Assembly: GCF_029873635.1 (NCBI RefSeq)
Contig: NC_080426.1
Span: 55,938,093-56,002,092, forward strand
Origin: Malania oleifera
Lineage: Eukaryota > Streptophyta > Magnoliopsida > Santalales > Ximeniaceae
DNA length: 64,000 nucleotides
Reading direction: 5' to 3'
The translations under genes were made by a program, and so were the position numbers. Shown piece by piece: positions 14,701 to 26,700 of the stretch; position 1 is the stretch's first letter, and every line of letters starts with the position of its first letter. The notes under the pieces were generated by a model. That model searched no databases. It was not told the DNA's origin and saw only the letters and a program-made list of their open reading frames with translations.

Positions 14701-17700
14701 TCGGATGACGTCCTAAAAGCAATAGCCATTGAAACAGCTTGCACTAAGCCTAAGTGAAGCCGAATATTGCACCCAGTCCTAAGGAAGCTCCAGTGACAAT
14801 ATCTTCCTAGAAAAAATTCTAGCATTGCTCTCCAACCAAATTCCCCAAAGCACAGTGCATGTAGCACACCTCCACAGCTTCTTAACATCTTTACCCCTCC
14901 CCAAACAGATAGAAGAAATAGACAAGAACTCCTCCACTGACTATGGACAAACCCACTGTTCGCCAAGAACTCCAAAACATGAATTCCATAAGCCCCGAGA
15001 AAAAGATGAATCAAGTAAAGAATTAGATACTTTCTAAGAGCTTTCCCACACAAAAAACACATATTGGGGAACAATGCTTTAGAAGACCTCCAACTCATTA
15101 TGTGCCACTAGCCAAAGAAACGCATTTATCTTAGAAGGAACTTGGCCTCCATACCTTGATAGAAAGGAAATACAACCAAGTTTTGATATTTATCGCTACT
15201 GTTTAGGCACATGGGTATTCCTAGTTGCACTATGTAGATATTTCGTGGCTTCTTACAATCTCAGTTGTTCAATAAATCTACAGTGTTTTCACAGGAAAAT
15301 TAAACCCCATATTAGGATGCTTGGAATCGGACCTTTGGCTTGGATTCGTATGAATTTGGATAAAATGCATTACAAAATTGTATCAAGTTTCATTTATACC
15401 CTTGCAAATCCAATTGAACTCTTTGACTAGAGAGGAGCATGAGATTTTAAAGGATCAGAAGGCTTCTCCAATTTTGGTTCAGGAGAAAGTTACTTTTCGT
15501 ACTTCTCTGTGGCCATATTCTTTTGCTGTTCTTAGTTTGGGGAGTGGGGGTTGTTATTGCTGTCCAATCTTCAAAGGGATTGGAAGGCAGCATCATTGAA
15601 ATTATTTTTTGGTTTTTCTGGTGGATGCATTATCCTCCCTCTATTGTATCATTTTAGTTTTTAATGGACTTCTTTTCTATCTAAACTATATAAAGAAATT
15701 ACATAGGAAAAATGTCATGTTTAACATCAGGGTATCTTGAGTAAATGTTGATTTGAAAACGACAGACTGAAAATGTCATCATTGTAGCAGAATAATCCTG
15801 AGACTGGGTCTGTGTGCTGTTCATTTTTGCTTGATTCTTATTTTTAGCGTGAACATAGTTCTTTTATTTCAATGACAGCAGGAATTTTTGGGAAGGACTG
15901 AAGAGGAACTTCTTTCAAAATCTATTTCATTGGTTGTCCATTTCCCCATTTTATGTAATATTGAGCAGTCACCCAAACTCAGGAAGGGATATCTACTTTA
16001 AGTTTGTAATAAGTAGGAGATTTTGCATGGAGGGCAGCCCTAATGAGAAATATCTACTGGGGAATTGGGGGTGCTGCCCCCCCTCCCAGCCTCATGCGGT
16101 TGGGCACTGTATTTTGAGCCAGGGTGTAGTACAAATATATTGTTGTATGAAAGTATTTTGGAGCTTTCACCTGGGGGCTATATATACTTGTAGCGAAAAT
16201 TTGAAAACCAAAGCCAGTTTTCATTGACGATATAGTAGAGATTTCACAGAGGCACCATGAATGTAGGCACACATTGCCAAACCATCAACCATATAAATTG
16301 CAGTACTCATGTTTTTCTTCTGTTTTTCTTTTATTTACTCCATGCATGTGCATAACATTAGGGCAAGCTTCCCAAAATGTATAAAGATTGTGCCCCTTTT
16401 GGCATTTTATTTATCATATACTTATTGAGAAAAAAAAAAAAAGTCCAGTCAGTGAAACAAGGAAACCTAACTTTTCAAATGGAAAGGCCAGAAACAGTGA
16501 TCTATGTGTGAATATGATAAATCATGCTTTAAAAGAAATTATCTGATTATGTTTTGGGTTAATTAATCTGCCAGGTTTCTACGCATCTATTATAGTTTAT
16601 TCAAATATTTCATTCAAACTTAGGGACTGGTTTTTCCTGACTGACTTCATGAACGGATGCCCATTGGATTGGTCTTCGTCTATTGTGTACATCGGGGTGA
16701 CGGTGATGGTTCATGGAGACAACAAAGGCCTGATTCAGCCACCTAAAGTAGCATTTGTCTAAGGAATTTTGGTTGCTGTTCCTTACAATGATGCCGACGC
16801 TCAGGCAATCTCTGATGCCTAGTTGCCTATACTGCCACCATGAATACTTTGAGCGAAGCAGGATTTTGCATAGAAGCAGACCTTAGATATAACTATTCTG
16901 CTGGTTGGAAGTACTCACATTGGAAAATGAAAGGTGTTCCCATGAGGATGAAAATTGGGACAAGGAACTTGGCTAATCATCAGGTAAAGCATGTCCATGC
17001 ATCTTTTTTTTTTATTTTTTGTTGTGCCCTTTGCTATATAATATTGTTGCTCAACTAACATCGTACTTCTCTTATGCATCTAGTTTTTCTTTTTCTTTTT
17101 TTTATAATAAAATAAAGTGTATTAGATTGAGAAAGAGAAGTTACAATGCAAGGGGACAAGAAAACTGCCCCCCCAAAAAATAAAATAAAACAGAAAATAC
17201 AAAAAAATAAAAATAAAAATAAAAAAGGGAAAAAAATAATAAAAATTAAGACAAAAAAATAAAGCAAAAGGAGCAATTAACCAAGAAAACCCTTTCTCGA
17301 TCCCTTTGCATTGTAATTCACTGAGCACTTAAGATTCTCTAGCTCCCTCTGACCCTTCTTCGGTTTGTACTTATCCCGACAAAATGCACTTCTGTTTCTC
17401 CAGCATCACACATTTTCAAATCCAATTCATCAAATATCTCTTGAGCTTCTCAATCCTTCCTAGGAATCACCCTACTTATGTAGGTAAAATTTCATCATTG
17501 CACTGCAAAATATTAACTAATCCATTGTTTTCAAAAATAGAAACCCCCTCCAATCCTTCTGGCAGGGCTGGATGAACATATGGTAGGTCCCCATGATCAT
17601 CAGAATCAGAAACATAACCATATTATTCTTGAATCTCATCCAACGGCAAACCCCCATCATCCTCAAACTCACAAGTCATCACTATAATTATCAGAAAAAT

Positions 17701-20700
17701 CTCCCTAAACCTCTTTTCCCTTACAAACTCCTTTACTTCCTATATCCTTCCTCTTATCAAGTGCTTCTTCCACAATACACAACTCCCCTACAGAATCTTC
17801 CCTAAAGATTGCTCTCTCTTCTCTTCATACAATTTCTTCATTTCTACACCCATCAGAGCAGCCTTCCGATGAGCTTAGACCTTAAGGGCCCTTAGATTTT
17901 TCAGAATTAAAACCTGAAACACCAGATTTTGTACTGAATCCATCTTCTGTTTTTCTATTTCTCCTGGATATGAATCTAGTATGTTAATCATGGAAGTCCA
18001 CTTTTTCAGTTTGACAAAATGGTTTTAAACTTTTGATTGTGTTCATTTTTGGTTTGGTTCACATTCATGAAAGACGCTGCCCATTGTGAGTGGTTCCAAC
18101 CCCCAAGGCACATGCCAAATAACCCATTCATTGAACAAGGAGATATTTGATTACATAGGGGACAGCCCAACAGTTTGACCATAGTACATTGTCCAACAGT
18201 TTGACCATAGTAGATTCATGTTAAAGGTACTCAAGATTTTTTAGGAAAAAGAAAAAGAAAGAAAAAACATTTTGGAACACCCCAGAAAATCATTGACTCC
18301 ATTTTTAGTTACATAGTATTCAAGATGCATACACAAATTTATTCATTAGTATAACTCATACATTTTAAAGTGAGAAAAAAATATATTTTTCATCACCAAA
18401 ATTGAAAATCCAAAGGGGAGGACATTTACAGTCACATGCCATGATCAAAATGACCTTAAGCATACATGCAAGAAAATATACTAATCTCCCATTTCTTAAC
18501 CTCTTTTCCCTTACAAACTCCTTTACTTCCTATATCCTTCCTCTTATCAAGGGCTTCTTCCACAATACTCAACTCCCCTACAGAATCTCCCCTACAGATT
18601 GCTCTCTCTTCTCTTCATATAATTTCTTCATTTCTACACCCATCAGAGCAGCCTTCTGACGAGCTTAGACCTTAGGGGCCCTTAGATTTTTCAGAATTAA
18701 AACCTAAAACATCAGATTTTGTACCCAATCCATCTTCTATTTTTCTATTTCTCCTGGATATGAATTGAGTATGTTGATCATGGAAGTCCACTTTTTCAGT
18801 TTGACAAAATGGTTTTAAATTTTTGATTGTGTTTATTTTTGGTTGGTTCACATTCATGAAAGACGCCGCCCATTGTGTGTGGTTCCAACCCCCAAGGCAC
18901 ATGCCAAATAACCCATTCATTGAAGGAGATATTCGATTACATAGGTGACAGCCCAACAGTTTGACCATAGTACATTGTCCAACAGTTTGACCATATTACA
19001 TTCATGTTAAAGGTACTCAAAATAAAACATTTAGGAACGCCCTAGAAAATCATTGACTCCATTTTTAGTTACATAGTATTCAAGATGCATACGCAAATTT
19101 ATTTATCAGTATAACTCATACATTTTAAAGTGAGAAAAAAAATTTATTTTTCATCACCAAAATTGAGAATCTAAAGGGGGGGCATTTACAGTCACATGCC
19201 ATGATCAAAATGACCTTATGCATACATGCAAGAAAATATACTAATCTCCAATGAAAAAAATGTGAGAGAGATTCATTTAGTATTCCATATAAGACAAATT
19301 ATCTCAATTCAATTTTTTTCCCATCAAAAGAATTCAAAGATCTTCCTGTCTTATCAATAATAAAGCACAATTTTATCAAGAAATGAGTTTAACAATATAG
19401 GAACCACTTGTTTCTGTAGGGCCAGTTAAATAAATAAGTCAGCAGTACAAAAATCAAATGCATCAAAATGCATTTTAAAGGAGTGAAGAAAGGGCCTTCC
19501 TGAGCAAGAGATTTACCTGAATATCTATGTCTGTTTGCCCACCCTGAGCTCCACCAAGAGGCTGATGGATCATTATCCTTGAGTTTGGCAAGCTGTATCT
19601 TTTTCCTACAGTTATGACAATGAAGAGAAACATGATTAATTAATTCAGAATGCATGATCCAACAAATGACCAGTTGAAATGATAATGGTAGCTCCCAGAA
19701 CTTGTTTACCCTTAGTGCCGGAACTGAGAAGAAAAGCCCCCATGCTGTTCATAAAAAAGAAAAAAAAGAAAAAAATAAATCCTTACATCAAGAGAATGAT
19801 TAGATTGACATTTCACATATTGAGAGAGAGAGAGAGAGAGAGAGAGAGCAATATTTTTCCCATTGATTCAAGCCTAGATGAATGGATCAGAAACTTTTTG
19901 ATGGGAAAATGAGGATGGGTGATAAATAATAATCAATCGCAAATAACCAACCAACTCTATGACAGCAGAACTGCAGCAGTTATACAGCTAAAAAAAAGGT
20001 AAAAATAAAACTGAGATATTCTCAAGAACAAGATTAAACAAAAAAAATAAATCATGCATCAAACTAGTACAGTTATCCCGAAGTGCCAAATCTGATTTCT
20101 TTTTTAGAGCACTAAAAAGACAAAAACTCTCACCTACTGCACACGTGCAACTATTAAAAAGAAAGAGATATCTTCTATTTTTTATCGACAAATAAAAGAG
20201 AATATTGTTAGAGAAAACAGGGCATCAAGAGGATGCCGAACAGTGCAGAAAGAACAATAAATCACAAAAATAACACAGGTCAAGGAAGTACATCAAGAGA
20301 ATCAAGAATTACAGACAAGTCTCTCCCAGGCATCCCACTGTGCCAACTAGAGATCATAGACATCCAACCATCCGAGATGATCTGCATAGAAGAAACCTTC
20401 CCCTCGAAAACCCTCCTATTCCTTCTTTCCAAGCAGCCCAGAATATAGCAAGGGGGATAAGGGAAAGGGCCTTCCTTTTGGACTTGTTGAGGTGGATCCC
20501 TTTCCAAGAAGCTGCCATGACCCATTTCTGCTTGACCATTTAAATGGCCAACCTCTAGAGATGCCTAGTCCAAGAGCAGTGGAGAAGGATGCGGTTCACC
20601 AATTCCAATTCTTCAAGGTGAAAAATGCAACATTCAAAGAAGCTGTTGTCTTCCGAACAAGCTTCCAAGGAAAATTGTTCACACACTGCGCCAGCCTGCT

Positions 20701-23700
20701 AAGGTGATTATAGTAAGACTTGACCGTAAACATACCCTCCTTACTCAGGTTCCAAACAGTCTTATTGGAAGAGGCCCGGTTCTGAACATTATAAAGTCTG
20801 CTGTAGAAATTTATAAGAGTATCAATTTCAGTCATAAACATTCCTGATCAGGGGAACGTTCCAGAAGGTCCCATTATTAGTGCTTTCCAGGTGGTAGCAA
20901 ATGAGGGCATTTTTATTGCAGGCAAACCTATAGATGAAAGGGAACTGAAGAGCTAAGATGGGATTCGCTGCATCAAATGTCATGCCACAAAAATGCATCC
21001 TCCCCTTACTCTTCTACCCTTGTTGGAGTGGATCCCTTTCCACCATAACTCGCCTTCCACAGTTCCTGCAGTGATCATTTTTTTCTTGATCATGGAAATG
21101 GCCAAGTTCCAGAAATTTCTGGTCCAAGGGCAGTGCAAAAGGATTTGCTCTGCAGTTTCAACCTGCTCCAGGCATAAGATCCTATTAACGAGAAGTCCTT
21201 TTTTTCTGGAGGCTGTCAATGGTAAGAATCTTCCCGAGAGTTGCCTCCCATGTGGAAAAACAACCTTTGTGGGGGCTGCATGGGCAATAAGATGTTTATA
21301 GCATCATCTAACTGTAAAGTTTCTACCTCTTACTAAGGTGCACTTAGGCTCACCAGTTGTGAGCTGGCACTTGGATTTGTAAAGACTACTATAGAAATAT
21401 GTCAATTTATCAATCCCAGTCAAACGAATCCCTAACCAAGGGAATATTCCAGAACATCTTTGTAACAAGCTAACCTGAAGACAGAAGGGTATTTAGTTAT
21501 GAGATGGGGCATGCCACACTAGATATAATGCTAAAAGAACACATCCTCCTCATTCCCCAAATGAAAATAAATGACAGAATAATTTATCCCGTCCTCACCT
21601 CATGGGTCTCCAAACACTTGTACCACAGGCTCCATTCAACTCTTTCAAGGCCCAGGCACTATGATGGAGGCCATATTAGGCAGCAATGATTCCCACAAAA
21701 GGGCCTTATTGAAACTGGGAAAAGATTTGAGGCCAAAACCTTCCTTTTTCATAGGTTGTTTAAATACCCACCATGTAACCAAATGAAATTTAAATTCCTT
21801 GCCTGTGTTCCCTCACAGGAATCTTCTTTTGAGTACCTTCCAATCTCTTGGCTACGACACTCAGGATAGGGAAAAGGGGCATAAAATATGTTATGAGATT
21901 GGATGAAGTGCTTTTAAGGAGCATGAGTCTTCCACCTTTTGACAGGTGATTCCTTTTTCAACCAGCAAGTTTTCTTTCAAATCTACCAACTAAGGTGTGC
22001 CAAACTCCCTTATCTTTAACTTCCAAAGAGAGACCAAGATATGCAATAGGAAAAGTTCCAGGTTTACAACCAGATAGACCCACTAGTAAAGGCCTGCAAT
22101 GACAAGTCCCTGTTGGAATGATTTCACTTTTTCCCAAGTTCACTCTTAAGCTACAGACTGCTTCAAAATTGAGGAGGATGCATCTAAGGTTGAGATTTGG
22201 TCAAGATCATCCTCACAGAAAATAAGAGTGCCATCTGCAACCCATAATTTCATTGTTCCTTCCAAATCCCAATGATAAGCCCCTTGGGCAGTTTTTTTGT
22301 CTTTGATTATCACAAGGCACAACACTTCCATAATCATAATAAACAATAAGGCGGGGAGAGGAGGTCTAATTGTCTCAAACCACGAGAAGATCAGAAAAAA
22401 TCTGTAAGGCAGCCATTGACAAGCACTAAGAATGAGGAGATAGTGATACATTAATGGATCAGCTACACCAAAATTCCCAAAAACCCATTCTTCAGATAAT
22501 AGGTACAGAAATTTCAGTGCACAAAATCAAACACGTTCTCCATGTCTATCTTGCAAACCCATCCACCCCCTCCGCCCCAACCTTCTCCTTCCCTTAATGC
22601 TGGCATCCACAACACATCATGAGCAATCAAAGCAGCATCCACGATCTGCCTGCCTGTACGAAGGCATGCTGACATTTCTCAGTAACTTCCGGAATTGCAA
22701 ATTTAAGCCTAGCTGTGAGGATTTTGTAAAGGAGCTTATATAAGCTGCCAACTAGGCTAATAGGGGGAAAATCCTTGATGTTGCAAGCTCCCCTTTTTTT
22801 TGGTGGGGGGGGGAAGGCTAAGTTGACCCTACACACAAATCTGCCTGTTCTATGGAAATCTTCAAAAACACAGCTATTTAAGAGTGTCCCAATTCCATTG
22901 GAAAAGGCAATAGTTAAGCCATCAAGGCTAGGAGCTTTGTCCCTGTTGCAACTCTTAAGGGCTTGAAAATTTTCCTCTACCTCAAAAGGCCTCTCAAGCC
23001 ACCAAACCATGGAAATGCTCAGATTTCTGAAAATCATGCCATCAATTGTTGGTCTTCAAGACTCTCCCTCGGAATAAAATTTTTTGTAGAAATTGCAAAT
23101 GCCCCTTTTGTTTCCCCTTCATCAAATATAATCTTCCCTTTCACTTCAATTCTTATTGACATATTGAATCTACGGCATGCATTAGCAATTCGGTGGAAAA
23201 ACTAGTATTCCTGTCCCCATCCTTCCACCAAAGGGCCATGGATTTTTGCCTCCAAGAAATTCCCTCCATAATGGTGACTTCAGCAAGATCTATTTTTGAG
23301 AGCAAGTCCAGACCTATTCTTGGCATTGAGGTCCTCTCTAAGATCCTCTTCATCCAACTCCTTAATGGTTTTCAGAATCACATTCTTCCTCAAATTTCCC
23401 AAATATTTTTGTTCCATTTCAACTTCTCCTTCAGCATTTTCAGCTTCGAGGCAGCCACAAAGTTGGCCTTCCCTTCAAACTGTAGCTTGAGCCACCAATT
23501 TTTGACTTGACCATAAAACCCTTCGTGCTTGAGGCACATAATATCGAAGCAAAAAGACGTTGGCTCCCACTTGATTCCTCCTATGTCAAAAAGGATGGGA
23601 AAATGATTCAATATGGGCCAAGGGTGCAAATACTCGGTAACTTTGAGGAAGTACTCCTCCTAGTTCAAAGAAATTAAGAATCTTTCAATCCTTGAGTGCA

Positions 23701-26700
23701 AGGGAGTTTCCCTAGAGTCCGACCATGTGAAAGAGCCGCCAACAAGAGGAAGGTAAATATGGACATAACCATTCATGAAGCCATGAAACTCCTCCATGCT
23801 GGTTCCTCAAAGGGTCTCCTGCTCCTTTCATGGGGATACGAAATCAAGTTAAAATCCAACCCGAAGACCCAAGGGCATCTCATTTGTCTCTAACCTCCAC
23901 GAGCTCATTCCACAAGAGATGCCTGGAAAAGCCTTCGCGTGGACCATGAATGCCAATGAAAATCTAGAAAAGGTTGTCTTCCAAGCTCTTAAACAAACAG
24001 GAAGCCAAGAAGGATTGATGGAATGATCAAAACTATCCACCACGAAATTGTTCCACTTTATGAGAATTCCTCCTCCATTGCCTGCACACCCAAAGCAATC
24101 TATTTTTAGCTCTTAATCCCCCATAAAATGCTAACCAACCAGCTATTTAGAGGATCAACCTTGGTTTCCTGAAGATGGAGACATCTCCCTTCCAATCATT
24201 GAGAACGACCTGACACCTTTTGGCTTTATCATTTAGTCCCCTCACATTCTATGAAATTAATTTCCTGAACATAGGTTCAAAACACCAACTCGGCTACTTC
24301 CAGCTTCCCCATGTCTGAAATCCCTCCTAACTTATCATAATTTAAAATGCATTCAATCTCTTCAGTTCCCTACTCGTTCCTTTCTTTTGATTGCTACCTT
24401 GAGGTTTTTTTACCAATGATTCTTCCTCTCTTTTCTTCTTTCAGTTTCTTCAAATACACGCATTGCTCTTTCCACAAAACCTTCAAAATAAACCCCAATA
24501 GTCTTACTAACCAAGTTCAATTTGCAAGGAACCCAATCCAACACCTGCAATTTGAAACTAGTACTGTCAAAATCCTGCCCATTGAGCTCCTTCAAAGATG
24601 GAGAGGGAGGCTCTTTCCTCTACACTCAACAGGTTGGAATAATCGCCAAATTCTACTCCACAATCAAGGGCTTCAAGGACTCCCCATCAGGTTGCCCATC
24701 AACCATTGCAGCCTAATCGAGATGAGTCTGCTAAGCTACAGGAGCTCCAAAGCAAGCTTGAGTGTCCATGAAACAAGATGGGGTTTTGCTAGATGAAAAA
24801 GGAGTGAAAGCGGCTGACTTTTCAGGTGGTAAAAGAGAAAAGGCCCAGGCAAGTGAGAGTCCAAAAGTGAAATTGCATGCGCTGTAACAGGAGGAGCCCA
24901 AAAAGAGATCAGCCCCTAAATCTTTCGGGTTGACAAAGCAGGTGAGGCGAGAGGGGCTAGACCCAGGAGATTTAAGAAAAAACAATCGCCTTGAGCCTTG
25001 GACACCCTACATCCATTCATTAAACATGCCAATGGATCAGTCTTGAACTGCCTTCGAGTTGCAACCAGGTAGCACAAGGACAAAATATAGCATTTCAAAG
25101 ACACTTGTGGATATGTGAAAAACAAAGGAAAAAATTAGAAGAATCAAATAAGAACACATGATGCAGGACAAGAAGGGGAAATTTTGGAAATTTTGATATA
25201 GAGATGCAGAGCAGCAAAGGAAAATTTGGAAAATTGATTAGATGGAAATTGAGAAATGGAGAAATTAGGTTAGAAAATTAGGCATTTGTTGAATTGAACT
25301 AATTAAAACAGTAAAGATCATGAAGCATAAAAGCTACTAACCTCACACTAATAGGTTATAGAAATAGCTCCTAGGAAGAAAGATTCTTGCTCTTTAAGGT
25401 TCTCTTTGGCATCATTTTGGTTTTTTATTTTTCTTTTTGTACAATGAAGAAATAAATTCTAACAACACATTTGTTTACCCGGTGCTAGTTTTCCGGTTCT
25501 ATTGTCAGTTTTTAATTGTTTTCTAATAAGCCGAAAACAAAATTTTATGATTTTCAATTGTTTTGGTAACCTGTATTTAACATCCAAAATTAAATTTTGT
25601 GGATTAAATATTCATTTTATACATTATTTTTATTAAAAATAAAATAAAATAGCCATGTCAATTAAAAATATAATTAAAATAAAAAACATATATAAAATTT
25701 CTTTCAAAATTGAAGAAAGATAATAAAGACACTAAAAGATTATTTTTAGTATTTTTTAATTGTCATGTACAATAAAATTGTTATAAAATCTCTTAAAAAG
25801 TGAGTTCAAAATAAATAAAAAAAATCAAGTAAAATAATTATAATTCTCTATTTTGAATATAATATTTTTTAAATGTGAATTTTTTGTCTTTTTATTTTTA
25901 AAATTTTTTATTAAATTCAAGGGAAAAAATGAGAATTTGTTTAACAAAGTTTTTTTAAAATTTATTTTAATCTTCAGAAATATTACCCCAAAAGATCTCT
26001 GGCTTTTGGTTTTTAGTTTTTGTTTCAGATTTTTATTTTCCAGTTTTCATTTTCGTTTTAATAATTTTTGACAAGATACCAAATGGCCCATAAATTTTGC
26101 AACAATGAGTTTGCACCAATGTTAAATGATAATGGTTCATTATATTCTCTAGAGTAAGTCAGTACAAAGCTTATATATGAACTCTTGTTGGCTCAGCCCT
26201 AACAGTAATTAACGTTGACCATCAAAATAAACTAATCTTTGCCATATAAAATTGGCTGGATAAAATATAAAAAAATCCATAAATAACACAAAATAAAGAC
26301 CCAACATACCCCAATAGGATCCAAAACAAAATATATCAAAAACACCCTTGCAAACAGCGCTGCTACATTGAACAAAGCTCAACTTCAAAATTCAAATGAA
26401 CATTGAGGTAAGACCCCTTTCCCCTGTTGATAAATTTGCCTTCTTTTGTCTCTTCTATAAACTTTTAAAAGCTGATTTCTATAACATAAACACCCTAGAC
26501 ACACACTTCTTTGGGATAAATTTGCATTGACTCACACAAGTATAATGAAATTTAAGCACAAATATGTGAAGGTTTTATAGGTAATCACAAAGGCTTGTTG
26601 TAGGCAAGAAAATGAAATCAAAACCACAAAGGAGGGAGGATGGGGGAGTTCATTGCATAGTCCTCCATTGAATAATAAAAGTGGAACAGCGGAACTATTT

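Larger units (their letters stand above)
3231..16981 (+). pseudogene. Cytosolic-type prolyl-tRNA synthetase pseudogene, intron-bearing, antisense in CLPP5 intron 8
   Basis: Ordered exon remains match plant cytosolic ProRS (class II). At 3231-3349, FFDAE-like to FEGFAPE, with a GT donor. At 3782-3965, [20 protein letters not shown], then a frame change after FYPIL, then NQW and HPTPFI (motif 2 area). At 4560-4627, [13 protein letters not shown]. Near 9656-9727, AIPVIKRKK and SAGGLNK. At 9873-10024, the QGATSHCLG and [11 protein letters not shown] blocks, a frame change, then NSWAYSTRT. At about 16625-16981, [20 protein letters not shown] with in-frame stops, then [13 protein letters not shown], ending at a GT donor. 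Nothing of the C-terminal domain follows. Retained splice borders show that a genomic segment was duplicated, not a reverse-transcribed mRNA. LINE and other insertions swell its introns. Several stops and frameshifts make it non-functional. Confidence 0.85.
2913..19516 (-). other. CLPP5 intron 8 (16.6 kb), transposon-packed
   Basis: Begins with GTAAATCT after exon 8 and ends with TTTCCCAG before exon 9. Along the plus strand it contains ProRS pseudogene exons interleaved with an L1-type LINE piece, a non-autonomous DNA element, several further LINE pieces in both orientations, a copia remnant, an RTE-type LINE tail, and a tandem duplication. It makes up more than half of the gene length. Confidence 0.9.

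Noticed and set aside
14598-15098. 166-codon minus-strand frame as a host membrane protein
   Set aside because: Another frame of the same strand encodes the LINE zf-RVT C-terminus. The long frame is a shifted shadow of a LINE fragment.
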